DNA from: Pelomonas sp. Root405
Lineage (GTDB): Bacteria > Pseudomonadota > Gammaproteobacteria > Burkholderiales > Burkholderiaceae_C
Assembly: GCF_001425165.1 (NCBI RefSeq)
Contig: NZ_LMDU01000012.1
Location: 449,036-513,035, forward strand
DNA length: 64,000 nucleotides
Reading direction: 5' to 3'
Of the stretch, positions 35,588-44,056 are shown piece after piece; the stretch's first letter is position 1; every line of letters begins with the position of its first letter. The notes under the pieces were generated by a model, which was not told the DNA's origin, did not search any database, and saw only the letters and a program-made list of their open reading frames with translations. Position numbers and translations under genes: made by a program.

Positions 35588-35841
35588 GGCGTCGGCCACC
35601 TGGCGATTGAAGAACTGCGCCAGGGCCTGCCGCGTCAGCGCGCCAAAGTCGGCGGTGTCGAGGTCATCCAGCGAGATGCCTATGTCCGGTAGTCCGGCAG
35701 GAAGCCCGCCGTGCACAGGTGGAAGAGCCCCGGCAGCAGCTTGCGCTTGGCGAGGTCGCCGGTGGCGCCAAACAGCGCCACCAGCTGAGGTAAGCGCGGC
35801 CCAACCCCGGGGGGAATCTTTGCCATGTTTGAGGTGCTCAT
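35588..35841 (-). pseudogene. zwf: broken 5' fragment of glucose-6-phosphate dehydrogenase
   Basis: From ATG 35841 the reading frame gives [20 protein letters not shown] and then [17 protein letters not shown], the NADP-binding start of G6PD, then a stop at 35680. The next frame continues the same protein ([20 protein letters not shown], then QVADADWAAFAAR) from about 35690, so one frameshift separates them. After about 35588 the similarity stops and the remaining 400 residues of G6PD are missing. The fragment cannot make an active enzyme. Bases 35400-35588 hold no gene I can support. Confidence 0.8.
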
Positions 35842-35918
35842 GCGGTCAGCTGCGACGCTGGAAGGGCTAGCAAAGATTGAACCATCGGGCCGCTCGGCGC
35901 AGCCCTGAGCAGGCTCGG

Positions 35919-35955
35919 GGTCGGGTCTCAAATCTGAATTCCAGCGAGCCCATCC
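35919..35955. repeat. imperfect direct repeat, left copy, flanking the DUF4062 gene
   Basis: The 26 bases 35919-35944 match 37288-37313 at 22 positions, both containing CTCAAATCT and TCCAG, and similarity continues more loosely for about ten bases. The repeats bracket the AT-rich DUF4062 segment, like an insertion-site duplication. Confidence 0.55.
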
Positions 35956-36011
35956 TGCGGTGGTGGCAGGGAATGGCTGCACCGTTGAGACTTAAGCCGG
36001 ACTCCGAGAGG

Positions 36012-37124
36012 CTATTCGGCAGTGGGTACGGAGTCGGACTGGATGTCTGGCCCTTTTGCCGGAGTACGCAAGGCTGCAAATGCCTTCAATGCTCCGGCCA
36101 AGGGAGATTCAATACCTGGGGACTTTTGAATCGCTTGCGCATTAATCAAGCGTTTTTCCCCTGCCGACGTAAGCTTCCAATAGGTAAGCTTGTCTGCCAC
36201 CGCTCTGCGTTTTGTACCGGGAATCATTTGTCCAAGAGCACGGAGTTGAATCTTAATTTGGTCTGCTACGACGTGCGGCAGAACCACTGACTCATACGTA
36301 ACTTTAATCTTATGCTCGCGTTCTAGTGCGTGATAAAAGCATAATTTCAGTTTGTCTGAGAATTCCCTTTCCGAGCATTCATTCAGTAATGCTGGTCCAA
36401 CGTACCTAAGAATTTCGTCCCAGGTGGTTTTAACCGGCGCTCTTGCTCTGTCCTCTTTACCGACCTCAATATAAGAGATAGTCGGTGCGTATGGATCAGA
36501 GCCCGAGGCAATGCCTTCTACTGCTTCGCTGCCATTAGAGTTATCTGACGTTCGTTCGGCGATGAGTTCTGCGTTGCGGGCGCGAAGATTTGCCACTTCA
36601 ACCATCAGCGCGTCAGTCGCCGCAAACCGACCCCGAACCCATCCTTCTGAGGGATGGGCTTTCCTGAGATTAACCAAACTTCGAGAAACAAGGCCTCCCA
36701 GTTCGCTGGAGTTGTTCCAATATTTGCAGTGATGCGCGCCCTCTACTTTTTTCCTGAATGTTTCCAGCTTAACCTTCCCCGCATCAGATTTCTCCGCCTT
36801 GCCTGAAGGTATCTGGTTTGGGTCCTTATGTATGAATGCCATTAACGGCTTGCCGGTGCTGGATGCGTAGTCATATTCCTTTTCTGTGTATCCGACGCCA
36901 TTGGGGTCAAGTGATCCATATCTTCCTCCAACTATGAGGCAATAATAATCGGAGTCGTCTATTACCCCTTTTATAAGTTCCCAGGCGCTTGCCGTGGTGG
37001 CTGGAAATAGCTCCATTCCCGCAGGGAAACAGTCGAGTTCCAAGAGTGCCTGTATTACTTCGGCTCTCTCTTCTTGCAAATCGGCATAAGTCGAGGAAAT
37101 AAATACTTGATGGCGACGTTCCAT
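36012..37124 (-). CDS. DUF4062 protein, horizontally acquired
   Basis: It encodes 370 residues with GGGAG five bases upstream of ATG 37124. The N-terminal 100 residues are DUF4062 (RRHQVFISSTYADLQEERAE, GMELFPATTASAWELIKGVI, DYYCLIVGGRYGS, YTEKEYDYA), a TIR/nucleoside-hydrolase-like fold found at the start of many NLR/STAND and defence-related proteins. A middle helical region (about 150-190) and a C-terminal part (220-370, LKLCFYHALEREHKIKV, WKLTSAGEKRLI) suggest a winged-helix-like end. Base composition is far lower than neighbours (22 of 60 G+C at 36301-36360). Function unknown; a defence role is possible. Confidence 0.82.
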   Translation of the reverse strand: MERRHQVFISSTYADLQEERAEVIQALLELDCFPAGMELFPATTASAWELIKGVIDDSDYYCLIVGGRYGSLDPNGVGYTEKEYDYASSTGKPLMAFIHKDPNQIPSGKAEKSDAGKVKLETFRKKVEGAHHCKYWNNSSELGGLVSRSLVNLRKAHPSEGWVRGRFAATDALMVEVANLRARNAELIAERTSDNSNGSEAVEGIASGSDPYAPTISYIEVGKEDRARAPVKTTWDEILRYVGPALLNECSEREFSDKLKLCFYHALEREHKIKVTYESVVLPHVVADQIKIQLRALGQMIPGTKRRAVADKLTYWKLTSAGEKRLINAQAIQKSPGIESPLAGALKAFAALRTPAKGPDIQSDSVPTAE

Positions 37125-37287
37125 TGCTTCTCCCGTTGGATTGGATTTTTATTAATTTTCTGCGAAGCTGAATTCTTGCATGCGCGCCAAGCACAAAGAA
37201 TACTTTCCGCTGTGGCGATCACACTCGTGGTCAGCAGTAGACGTATTAGCGCATCCGTCTGTACATCGCGTTGCTACCGAGGTTTGC

Positions 37288-37324
37288 GGTCAGGCCTCAA
37301 ATCTAAAGTCCAGGCGATCCGCCC
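37288..37324. repeat. imperfect direct repeat, right copy, over the 3' end of the sigma-54 activator gene
   Basis: This is the partner of 35919-35955. It includes the last codons and the stop (37303-37305) of the activator gene, a layout seen when foreign DNA integrates at a gene 3' end and restores it. No integrase is present. Confidence 0.55.
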
Positions 37325-39252
37325 TTGAGCCGCCGGTACAGCGTATTCCTGCTGACTCCCAACTGCCGCGCGGCTCGCGACACATTTCCGTCGAACGCCG
37401 CCAGCGTTTCCCGAATGCGCATGTCAGCCAGCTGGCGAAGGTCGCCGCTTGACGGCAAAGCGGCCGGCACGGCAACACCAGCAGCGTTCTCCTGGGCTTC
37501 AGACAGCTCGGCCCCCACCTGGACCAGCGTCAGCGTGTCGTCCTCGTCGTCCAGCAACGCCACCGCCGTCCTCACCACATTCGCCAGCTGCCGCACATTC
37601 CCCGGCCAGCGATAGCGGCTGAACAAGGCCATCACCTCGTCACACACCCCCAGCGCCCGCTCCGGCGCCTCGGCCTTCAACAGCCGGGCGACCAGCTCGC
37701 CTAGGTCCGACCGCTCCCGCAGCGGCGGCAGGCTCAGCGTCAGGCCGTTGAGGCGGTAGTAGAGGTCTTCGCGGAAGCGGCCGGCGGCGACTTCGTCTTT
37801 CAGGCGGTGGTGGGTCGCGCAGATCAGCCGGAAGTCCACGTCCACCGCCGCGCCGCCGCCCAGCGGCGTGACCTGGCGGTCTTGCAGCACGCGCAGCAGG
37901 CGGGCCTGCATCGCCAGCGGCATGTCGCCGATCTCGTCCAGGAAGAGCGTGCCGCCGTGGGCTTCGCGGATGCGACCGGGGGCGCCGTGGCGGTTGGCGC
38001 CGGTGAAGGCGCCGGGGCAATAGCCGAAGAGTTCGGCTTCGATCAGTGTCTCGGGCAGCGCGGCGCAGTTGACGGCGACGAAGGGCTTGTCGCGGCGCGC
38101 GCTGCTGCTGTGGATGGCCTTGGCCAGCAGCTCCTTGCCGGTGCCGCTTTCGCCTTGCAGCAGCAGCGGGATGGCGGGCTTGTCGAGCAGTTTGCGGGCG
38201 CGGGCGAGCAGGGCGCTGAAGGCGGCGTCGCCGGTGTCCAGCGCGGCGAGGGCGTCTTGCGGGTGCCAGGCGGCGTCGGTGGCGGGCAGCGCGGGCGCCG
38301 GTCTGCCCGGCGATGCGGGCGTCGCCGGGCTGCGACGCAGCGTCTGGCCGGGCTCCAGGCGCATCCACAGCGGGGCGCTGCCGCCACGGGGCAGCGCATG
38401 CGGCGCGGCGCCGTGGGCGAGCAGCGCGCGCAGGTCCAGGCCGAGCACCCGCTCCACGGTGGCCGCGCCGATGTCCGGGCGGGCGAGGCCCAACAGCTCC
38501 AGCGCGACGGTGTTGGCGCCGGTGACCCAGCCGTCTTCGCTGAGCGCGAGCAGGCCTTCGGTGACGGTGCCGAGGCCTTCCATCTGCGCGTGCAGGCGCA
38601 GGTGCAGGCCGGCGCGGAAGCGGTCGAGAAAGAGCTGGTGCTCGATCATGCGGGCGCCGCTGCGGGCCAGGGCCAGCGTGTGGCGGTGGTAGCCGCGGCG
38701 GTCGCCGGAGATGTCGAGCACGCCGAGCAGTTGGCCGGCAGGGTCGGCAATCGGCGCGGCGGCGCAGGTGAGAAAGCCGTTGCGCGCCAGGTAGTGCTCG
38801 CCGGCGTGGACCACGACGGGCGCGCCTTCCGCCAGCGCGGTGCCGATGGCGTTGGTGCCGCGCCATTGCTCGCTCCACAGCGCGCCGGGGCGCAGGGCGA
38901 CGCGGGCGGCACGGTCGGCGAAAGGCGCGTCGCCGCTGGCGTGCAGCAGCAGGCCGTGGGCATCGGCCAGCAGCACCAGGCTGTCGCTGCCCTGCACCTG
39001 TTCGTTGAGGAAGGCCATCACCGGCTTGGCGTGGGCCATCAGCGCGTGGCGGTGCTCCAGTGCGCGGGCGAGCTGGGCGGCGCTGGCGTGCGGCGCGCCT
39101 TGCGGGCGGCCCTCGGGCGCAAGGCCGAAGTCGCGGCAGCGCGCCCAGCTGGCCTGCAACGGGCCGGTGATCAGGCCGCTGGCGACGCTGCCGGTCTCCA
39201 GCCACTGACGGCGGGCCAGGCGGATGCGCTCGGGCGGGGTGGGCGTGGACAT
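37303..39252 (-). CDS. sigma-54-dependent activator, AcoR-like
   Basis: It encodes 649 residues. A GAF sensor region (about 65-205) and a PAS-like stretch (220-270) precede the AAA+ domain: Walker A GESGTGKE (367-374), the sigma-54 contact loop GAFTGA (414-419), Walker B GGTLFLDE (433-440) and arginine-finger region RYRWPGNVRQL. A Fis-type helix-turn-helix ends the protein (NVSRAARQLGVSRNTLYRRL). It is divergent from an aldehyde dehydrogenase gene with a -24/-12 promoter, so it most likely activates that gene in response to an aldehyde, alcohol or acetoin-like signal. Confidence 0.93.
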   Translation of the reverse strand: MSTPTPPERIRLARRQWLETGSVASGLITGPLQASWARCRDFGLAPEGRPQGAPHASAAQLARALEHRHALMAHAKPVMAFLNEQVQGSDSLVLLADAHGLLLHASGDAPFADRAARVALRPGALWSEQWRGTNAIGTALAEGAPVVVHAGEHYLARNGFLTCAAAPIADPAGQLLGVLDISGDRRGYHRHTLALARSGARMIEHQLFLDRFRAGLHLRLHAQMEGLGTVTEGLLALSEDGWVTGANTVALELLGLARPDIGAATVERVLGLDLRALLAHGAAPHALPRGGSAPLWMRLEPGQTLRRSPATPASPGRPAPALPATDAAWHPQDALAALDTGDAAFSALLARARKLLDKPAIPLLLQGESGTGKELLAKAIHSSSARRDKPFVAVNCAALPETLIEAELFGYCPGAFTGANRHGAPGRIREAHGGTLFLDEIGDMPLAMQARLLRVLQDRQVTPLGGGAAVDVDFRLICATHHRLKDEVAAGRFREDLYYRLNGLTLSLPPLRERSDLGELVARLLKAEAPERALGVCDEVMALFSRYRWPGNVRQLANVVRTAVALLDDEDDTLTLVQVGAELSEAQENAAGVAVPAALPSSGDLRQLADMRIRETLAAFDGNVSRAARQLGVSRNTLYRRLKGGSPGL

Positions 39253-39350
39253 GCAGCTTGTCTCCTAATGGCCTCGTATTGAAGGCTCTGCGGCGGACAG
39301 TAGCCTGACGGTGGGGCGCGTCAAGTGCTTGGTCGGTTTGCACGGCAGCT

Positions 39351-39365
39351 GTGCCGAAACGGCAC
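39351..39365. promoter_or_regulatory. upstream activator site 1
   Basis: GTGCCGAAACGGCAC is a perfect inverted repeat (6-bp arms, 3-base centre) about 100 bp before the -24/-12 promoter, the right place for an enhancer-binding protein. It matches site 2 at 12 of 15 positions when read in reverse complement. Confidence 0.6.
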
Positions 39366-39382
39366 GGTGTGCCAGCGCGGGT

Positions 39383-39397
39383 GTGCCATTTCGTGAC
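39383..39397. promoter_or_regulatory. upstream activator site 2
   Basis: GTGCCATTTCGTGAC; its complement GTCACGAAATGGCAC resembles site 1. The two centres are 32 bp apart, about three helical turns, so dimers would lie on the same DNA face. Confidence 0.5.
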
Positions 39398-39459
39398 AGT
39401 CCAGCGCTCGCCGCACTGCGTTTTGTGCGGCTGCGAGGGCGTGCTGGCGCAAGCGGCGC

Positions 39460-39475
39460 TGGCATGCGGCTTGCG
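39460..39475 (+). promoter_or_regulatory. sigma-54 (-24/-12) promoter of the aldehyde dehydrogenase gene
   Basis: TGGCATGCGGCTTGCG fits the consensus TGGCAYR-N4-TTGCW except for the last base. The start codon follows 62 bases later. The divergent gene encodes a sigma-54 activator and rpoN is at 5356-6861. Confidence 0.82.
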
Positions 39476-39536
39476 CTTGAAGGACCGACCGGCGCGCGAC
39501 CGACGCCGGGCCATCAAACCCTTTGGAGACAGCCCC

Positions 39537-41060
39537 ATGACCGTTTACGCCCCACCCGGCGCCGCCGGCGCCAAGATCGCCTACAAGCCCCGCTACGACA
39601 ACTTCATCGGCGGCAAGTTCCAGCCGCCGGTCGAGGGCCAGTATTTCGACGTGATCTCGCCGATCAACGGCCGGGTCTACACCCAGGCCGCGCGCTCAAA
39701 CGCCCGCGACGTCGAGCTGGCGCTGGACGCGGCGCATGCCGCCGCGGCCGGCTGGGGCGCCACGCCGCCGGCCGAGCGGGCGAATGTGCTGCTGCGCATT
39801 GCCGACCGCATCGAGCAGAACCTGGAGCTGCTGGCCTACGCCGAGACGGTGGACAACGGCAAGCCCATCCGCGAGACGCTGAATGCCGACCTGCCGCTGT
39901 GCGTGGACCACTTTCGCTACTTCGCCGGCTGCGTGCGGGCGCAGGAGGGCGCGCTGAGCGAGATCGATGGCCACACCATCGCGTATCACTTCCAGGAGCC
40001 GCTGGGCGTGGTCGGCCAGATCATCCCGTGGAACTTCCCGCTGTTGATGGCGGCGTGGAAGCTGGCGCCCGCTTTAGGCGCCGGCAACTGCGTGGTGCTC
40101 AAGCCGGCGGAAAGCACGCCCATCGGCATCCTGCTGTTCGCCGAGCTGATTGCCGACCTGCTGCCGCCGGGCGTGCTGAACATCGTCAACGGCTACGGCA
40201 AGGAGGCCGGCACGCCGCTGTCCACCAGCAAGCGCATCGCCAAGATCGCGTTCACGGGCAGCACCGTCACGGGCAAGCAGATTGCGCAGGCGGCGGCCGC
40301 CAACCTGATCCCGGCCACGCTGGAACTGGGCGGCAAGAGCCCCAACCTGTTCTTCGACGACGTGATGGCCGAGGACGACGCCTTCCTCGACAAGGCCATC
40401 GAGGGCCTGGTGCTGTTCGCGTTCAACCAGGGCGAGGTCTGCACCTGCCCGAGCCGCGCGCTGATCCAGGAAGGCATGTTCGACCAGTTCATGGAACGCG
40501 CCGTCAAGCGCGTGGCGGCCATCAAGCAGGGCAACCCGCTGGACACCGACACCATGATGGGCGCGCAGGCCTCGGCCATGCAGATGGACAAGATCCAGAC
40601 CTACCTGGCGCTGGGCAAGGAGGAAGGTGCCAAGGTGCTGATCGGCGGCGAGCGCGCACAGCTGGGCGGCGACCTGGCGGGCGGCTACTACATCCAACCG
40701 ACGCTGTTCCAGGGCCACAACCAGATGCGCATCTTCCGCGAGGAGATCTTTGGCCCGGTACTGGCCGTGACGACCTTCAAGACCGAGGCCGAGGCGCTGC
40801 AGATCGCCAACGACACGCCCTACGGCCTGGGCGCCGGCGTGTGGACGCGCGACGGCAGCCGTGCCTACCGGCTGGGCCGCGGCATCCAGGCGGGGCGCGT
40901 GTGGACCAACTGCTATCACGCCTACCCGGCGCACGCGGCCTTCGGCGGCTACAAGGAATCGGGCATCGGCCGCGAGACGCACAAGGGCATGCTGGACGGC
41001 TACCAGCAGACCAAGAACCTGCTGGTCAGCTACAGCCCGAACGCGCTGGGCTTTTTCTGA
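39537..41060 (+). CDS. NAD-dependent aldehyde dehydrogenase, AcoD/ExaC-like
   Basis: It encodes 507 residues with GGAG upstream. Conserved ALDH elements: oxyanion Asn in IIPWNFPLL (about 166), NAD-binding FTGSTVTGK, general base Glu263 (LELGGKSPN) and catalytic Cys302 in [12 protein letters not shown]-terminal [15 protein letters not shown]. The sequence is of the acetaldehyde/ExaC class that oxidises acetaldehyde or chloroacetaldehyde to the acid. Regulation is by the divergent AcoR-like activator through a sigma-54 promoter. It lies in the cytoplasm. Confidence 0.93.
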   Translation: MTVYAPPGAAGAKIAYKPRYDNFIGGKFQPPVEGQYFDVISPINGRVYTQAARSNARDVELALDAAHAAAAGWGATPPAERANVLLRIADRIEQNLELLAYAETVDNGKPIRETLNADLPLCVDHFRYFAGCVRAQEGALSEIDGHTIAYHFQEPLGVVGQIIPWNFPLLMAAWKLAPALGAGNCVVLKPAESTPIGILLFAELIADLLPPGVLNIVNGYGKEAGTPLSTSKRIAKIAFTGSTVTGKQIAQAAAANLIPATLELGGKSPNLFFDDVMAEDDAFLDKAIEGLVLFAFNQGEVCTCPSRALIQEGMFDQFMERAVKRVAAIKQGNPLDTDTMMGAQASAMQMDKIQTYLALGKEEGAKVLIGGERAQLGGDLAGGYYIQPTLFQGHNQMRIFREEIFGPVLAVTTFKTEAEALQIANDTPYGLGAGVWTRDGSRAYRLGRGIQAGRVWTNCYHAYPAHAAFGGYKESGIGRETHKGMLDGYQQTKNLLVSYSPNALGFF

Positions 41061-41071
41061 CGGCAGCGCAA

Positions 41072-41093
41072 GCGGCCGGCGCGGGCCGGCCGC
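41072..41093. terminator. terminator between convergent genes
   Basis: GCGGCCGGC (41072-41080) pairs with GCCGGCCGC (41085-41093), loop GCGG, between the aldehyde dehydrogenase stop and the stop of the PEP-CTERM gene. No long T run, so strength is uncertain. Confidence 0.6.
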
Positions 41094-41097
41094 AGCT

Positions 41098-41745
41098 TCA
41101 GCGGCGGCGCCGTGCCATCGGCACCGCCGCCAGGGCCAGCATCACGAGCGGCAGCGAGCCGGGCAGGGGCAACTGGTTGGGCCCGCGCATGGCGACGCGC
41201 AGGTTATCCAGGGCGCTTTCCTCGTTGACGCCGTTGGCCTCGTGGGCCTCGGTCCAGCGGAAAGACGTGATGACCGAGTCAGACACGATGCCGATGAAGA
41301 TCGGCGAGCCGTCACCGCCCGAGATGGCCAGGTCGCGCGTCGTGCCGTCGCTGAACAGGAAGGACAGCAGGCCCTGGTCGACCGCGGTGCTGCCATCACC
41401 GGGGATGGACTCGAAGCTGACGATGTCGAGTGCGGCGGCCAGGAAGGGCAGCGCGTACTGGGCTTCGAAATAGCCGTTGCCGGCCTGGCGCGCCGGGCCG
41501 AAGGCGGCGGCGGTCTTGGACGCGCCGAACACTTCCACCGGACCGATATTGCTGCTGAGCGTGACGCCCGGCAGCACGTCCACACCTGTCAGGTCGGTGC
41601 CGTTGGCGTAGCCGGAGAAGTCCTGCAGCTGCGCAGAGCCGCTGATGGCGGCCTCCCAGGCGGCCAGGTTGTTGAAGACCGAGACGGTGGCAGCCTGGGC
41701 CATGCCGGCGGCGGACAGGGCGAGGGCAATGAGGATGCGGCGCAT
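41098..41745 (-). CDS. PEP-CTERM-sorted secreted protein
   Basis: The start at 41745 (GGAG six bases upstream) opens a signal peptide (MRRILIALALSAAGMAQA); the product is 215 residues. The C-terminus has LPLPGSLPLVMLALAAVPMA followed by an Arg cluster, the Pro-motif, membrane helix and basic tail of the PEP-CTERM sorting signal processed by exosortase. The middle is a beta-rich domain of unknown role. An 8-bp hairpin (41800-41817) lies in the promoter region. Exosortase itself is not in the window. Confidence 0.85.
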   Translation of the reverse strand: MRRILIALALSAAGMAQAATVSVFNNLAAWEAAISGSAQLQDFSGYANGTDLTGVDVLPGVTLSSNIGPVEVFGASKTAAAFGPARQAGNGYFEAQYALPFLAAALDIVSFESIPGDGSTAVDQGLLSFLFSDGTTRDLAISGGDGSPIFIGIVSDSVITSFRWTEAHEANGVNEESALDNLRVAMRGPNQLPLPGSLPLVMLALAAVPMARRRR

Positions 41746-41921
41746 GGGGTTCTCCGAAGACGGGTCAGCCATTGGGCGACCGGGTGGCGCGCAGCGCCCA
41801 CCCCAAGGACTTGGGGTCACCCCCCGGGATGCAGGGCGGGCCATCCCTGCCGCCGGGATGAGGTCGGTGCGCCGCAGCATGACCACTGACGCCGCTCGGT
41901 GACCAAACTAGGCTTGCGGCC

Positions 41922-42413
41922 ATGCTGAGCTTCAGACCCTTGTTTCCGCAAGACCAGTCCACGCTGTGGGACTGGCTTCACATCGCGCTGTGGGACCCAC
42001 CGCCTGCGCCACTGCGCCCCCGCGAGGTGTTGGAACACCCTGGGGTGCGCATCTATGCCGAAGCCTGGGGGCGCCCGGGCGACATCGGTCTGGTCGCCGT
42101 GCATGACGGCGTGGACGCCGGCGCCTGCTGGATGCGCCTGCTGCCCGAGGGCGTGGGCCTGGCCTCGGTGGACGCAGCCACGCCGCAGCTCGGCATCGGG
42201 CTGTGGCCGGCCTTCCAGCGCCGGGGCATCGGCCAGGCGCTGATGCGGGCGGCGCTGGAGGCCGCCTGGCAGGCCGGCCATGCGCAGGTGGCGCTGACCG
42301 TGCACCCCGAGAACCCGGCGCGGCGCATGTACGCCGCGTGTGGCTTCGAGGAGGCGGGCTTGCGCGGCAGCTACCACCTGATGGTCGCCAAGCTTCCGAT
42401 GGGTTGGACTTGA
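41922..42413 (+). CDS. GNAT-family N-acetyltransferase
   Basis: It encodes 163 residues. The acetyl-CoA-binding motif A is GIGLWPAFQRRGIGQALMRA, followed by the beta5-alpha4 region VALTVHPENPARRMYAACGFEEAG, typical of GNAT enzymes such as RimI-like acetyltransferases. The acceptor substrate is unknown. It is convergent with the glycerophosphodiesterase gene; a strong hairpin separates them. Confidence 0.87.
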   Translation: MLSFRPLFPQDQSTLWDWLHIALWDPPPAPLRPREVLEHPGVRIYAEAWGRPGDIGLVAVHDGVDAGACWMRLLPEGVGLASVDAATPQLGIGLWPAFQRRGIGQALMRAALEAAWQAGHAQVALTVHPENPARRMYAACGFEEAGLRGSYHLMVAKLPMGWT

Positions 42414-42512
42414 CCCGCGGCGCAGCCTGCGGCCCCGCCAGCGACCACCGTGGATCCGGCTCTGCCGGTCCACTGGTGGTTGCCAAGGCCAGAGGCCTTG
42501 TCCTTCGCCAAG

Positions 42513-42539
42513 CACAAACAGTCCTCAGGACTGTTTGTG
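42513..42539. terminator. strong bidirectional hairpin between convergent genes
   Basis: CACAAACAGTCC (42513-42524) pairs with GGACTGTTTGTG (42528-42539), loop TCA; 12 perfect pairs. It probably ends both the acetyltransferase and the glycerophosphodiesterase transcripts. Confidence 0.7.
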
Positions 42540-42549
42540 TCCGGGCTCA

Positions 42550-42591
42550 GCCCCCTTGAGGGGGCGCGCGAAGCGCGTAGGGGGTGGGCTA
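42550..42591 (-). repeat. stop-anchored extragenic palindromic repeat, copy 1
   Basis: On the minus strand the repeat begins with the TAG stop of the glycerophosphodiesterase gene: TAGCCCACCCCC, then hairpin CGCGC/GCGCG and hairpin CCCCC-TCAA-GGGGG. Copy 2 at 50868-50911 has the same layout after another gene. Confidence 0.65.
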
Positions 42592-43863
42592 TTTCTGACC
42601 CATGCAGTTGGCGTAGAACGACGTCGTGGCCGGCCAGTCCGAGAACACGCCAAGCACGCCGATGTCCTGGGCCAGCACGTCCAGCACGCGGTAGACATCG
42701 CCTTCACGCTTGATGGCGGTGTCGAAGGTTTGGAAGTAGAAGCCGTTGCCGCCGTCGGCCAGGATGCCGCTGCGCTCCAGCGTCCACGTGATGATGTCGA
42801 GGCCGGCGGCCTTGGCGTTGCGGGCGTACTGAGACGGCAGGATGTTGCCGCTGGTGTCGGCCGTCAGCAGCGCGAACAGCGGCGGCGCGACGATGCGGAT
42901 GCCCTGGGCGCGATAGGCCTTGAGCTCCGCCGCGCTGGGCAGGTCGGCCACGACGTTGGCGTCGTCCAGGTAGACGGCCTGGCGGCCGTAGGCGGGCTCG
43001 TTCTTGACCCAGTACAGCACGTCGTTGATGTCGAAGCTTTGCGGCCACAGGTCGCGCGGCGAGACGCCGGCGGCCTTGTGCTCGTCGATCATCTTCTGTG
43101 CATAGGCGGCCTGCGTGAAGCCATCGAAGGGCATGACCACGCTGGGCGACTTCAACTCGGGCGTCATCTTGACGTCGAGCTTCTTGAACAGCGCGATGGA
43201 TTCCTTCAGCGTCAGCAGCGTGCCGCTGGTCGGGCCGGCATTGATGTCGGTGCGCCAGTTGGCCGTGCCGGCCATGTACTCGGCGACGGTGCGGCCACGC
43301 GGGTTGAAGGCGTCCATCTTGCCGCGCAGGGTCTTGAACTCGGCCAGCGTCAGCTCGCTGGTGCGGCACTCGGCGGCGGCCGGCGCGACCAGCGTGCCGG
43401 CGGCGTCGAAGACGGCCGGCGTGAAGGGCTTGACGCACTTGCTCGCCAGCGGCGTGGCCAGGATGTTGGTCGTCGTGTGCAGGTCGTTCTGCGCATGGCG
43501 GCAGACGAGTTCCTTGTCCTTGGTGAAGGTCACGTCGCACTCGACGATGCCGGCGCCGCTGCGGGCGGCGGCTTCGTAGCTCTCCTGGGTGTGCTCGGGG
43601 AACTGCAGCGGCGCGCCGCGGTGGCCGATGGAGAACAGCGTCGGCTTGAAGTTCTCGCGATGCGCGGCGCAATGCTGCAGGCGCTTCTTCAGCGGGCCTT
43701 CGCTCATCTCGTTGGCCAGGAAGAAGGGGCGCGGGCCGAGCTGCACGCTGGCGATGCCGCCGTCGTTGCGGCGGCGGTCGTCGTCATGGTCACGGTTGGC
43801 CTGTGCGGGCAGGGCGGCGGCGGCCAGCGCGATCAGCGCAAGGCGGGTGAGGAGGCGGCGCAT
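42589..43863 (-). CDS. glpQ: periplasmic glycerophosphodiester phosphodiesterase
   Basis: It encodes 424 residues with signal peptide ([22 protein letters not shown]). The GDPD TIM barrel is seen in [20 protein letters not shown] (catalytic His and Arg) and [20 protein letters not shown] (metal-binding Glu-Cys-Asp and catalytic His), then TPELKSP (metal ligand Glu) near the middle. It cleaves glycerophosphodiesters from phospholipid breakdown. A possible Pho box lies upstream, fitting a role in phosphate scavenging. It is larger than E. coli GlpQ (358). Confidence 0.9.
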   Translation of the reverse strand: MRRLLTRLALIALAAAALPAQANRDHDDDRRRNDGGIASVQLGPRPFFLANEMSEGPLKKRLQHCAAHRENFKPTLFSIGHRGAPLQFPEHTQESYEAAARSGAGIVECDVTFTKDKELVCRHAQNDLHTTTNILATPLASKCVKPFTPAVFDAAGTLVAPAAAECRTSELTLAEFKTLRGKMDAFNPRGRTVAEYMAGTANWRTDINAGPTSGTLLTLKESIALFKKLDVKMTPELKSPSVVMPFDGFTQAAYAQKMIDEHKAAGVSPRDLWPQSFDINDVLYWVKNEPAYGRQAVYLDDANVVADLPSAAELKAYRAQGIRIVAPPLFALLTADTSGNILPSQYARNAKAAGLDIITWTLERSGILADGGNGFYFQTFDTAIKREGDVYRVLDVLAQDIGVLGVFSDWPATTSFYANCMGQK

Positions 43864-43911
43864 GGGAATGTCTCCGGTTCGGTGGGCAAGCCCGCACGCT
43901 AGGCAACTGCG

Positions 43912-43929
43912 ATGAAACCGGCATGACAG
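43912..43929 (-). promoter_or_regulatory. candidate Pho box of the glycerophosphodiesterase gene
   Basis: On the minus strand CTGTCATGCCGGTTTCAT holds a perfect first half (CTGTCAT), a 4-base spacer and a 5-of-7 second half. A TAGCGT -10-like element follows 10 bases later. The start codon lies about 50 bases further. The site is framed by GCAACTG (43903) and CAGTTGC (43934). Confidence 0.5.
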
Positions 43930-44056
43930 CGGCCAGTTGCTGCGCAAGCTAGGGGTGGGTCGTGGCAACAAACGAAACCAATCAAGCCCGGGCCTGAAGC
44001 GGCACTGCAACCGGCGCTGCCGACATTGAGGGTTCTTTGAAACGGAGACCCTTTCC

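Noticed and set aside
34985-35716. A 243-residue minus-strand frame covering the small-lipoprotein gene and the zwf fragment
   Set aside because: Only its first about 60 residues resemble G6PD; the rest is low-complexity and antisense to the lipoprotein gene. It is part of the pseudogene, not a gene.
36012-37324. Calling the DUF4062 segment an integrated mobile element with an integrase
   Set aside because: No integrase, transposase or relaxase is encoded between the repeats; only the insertion-like pattern is supported.
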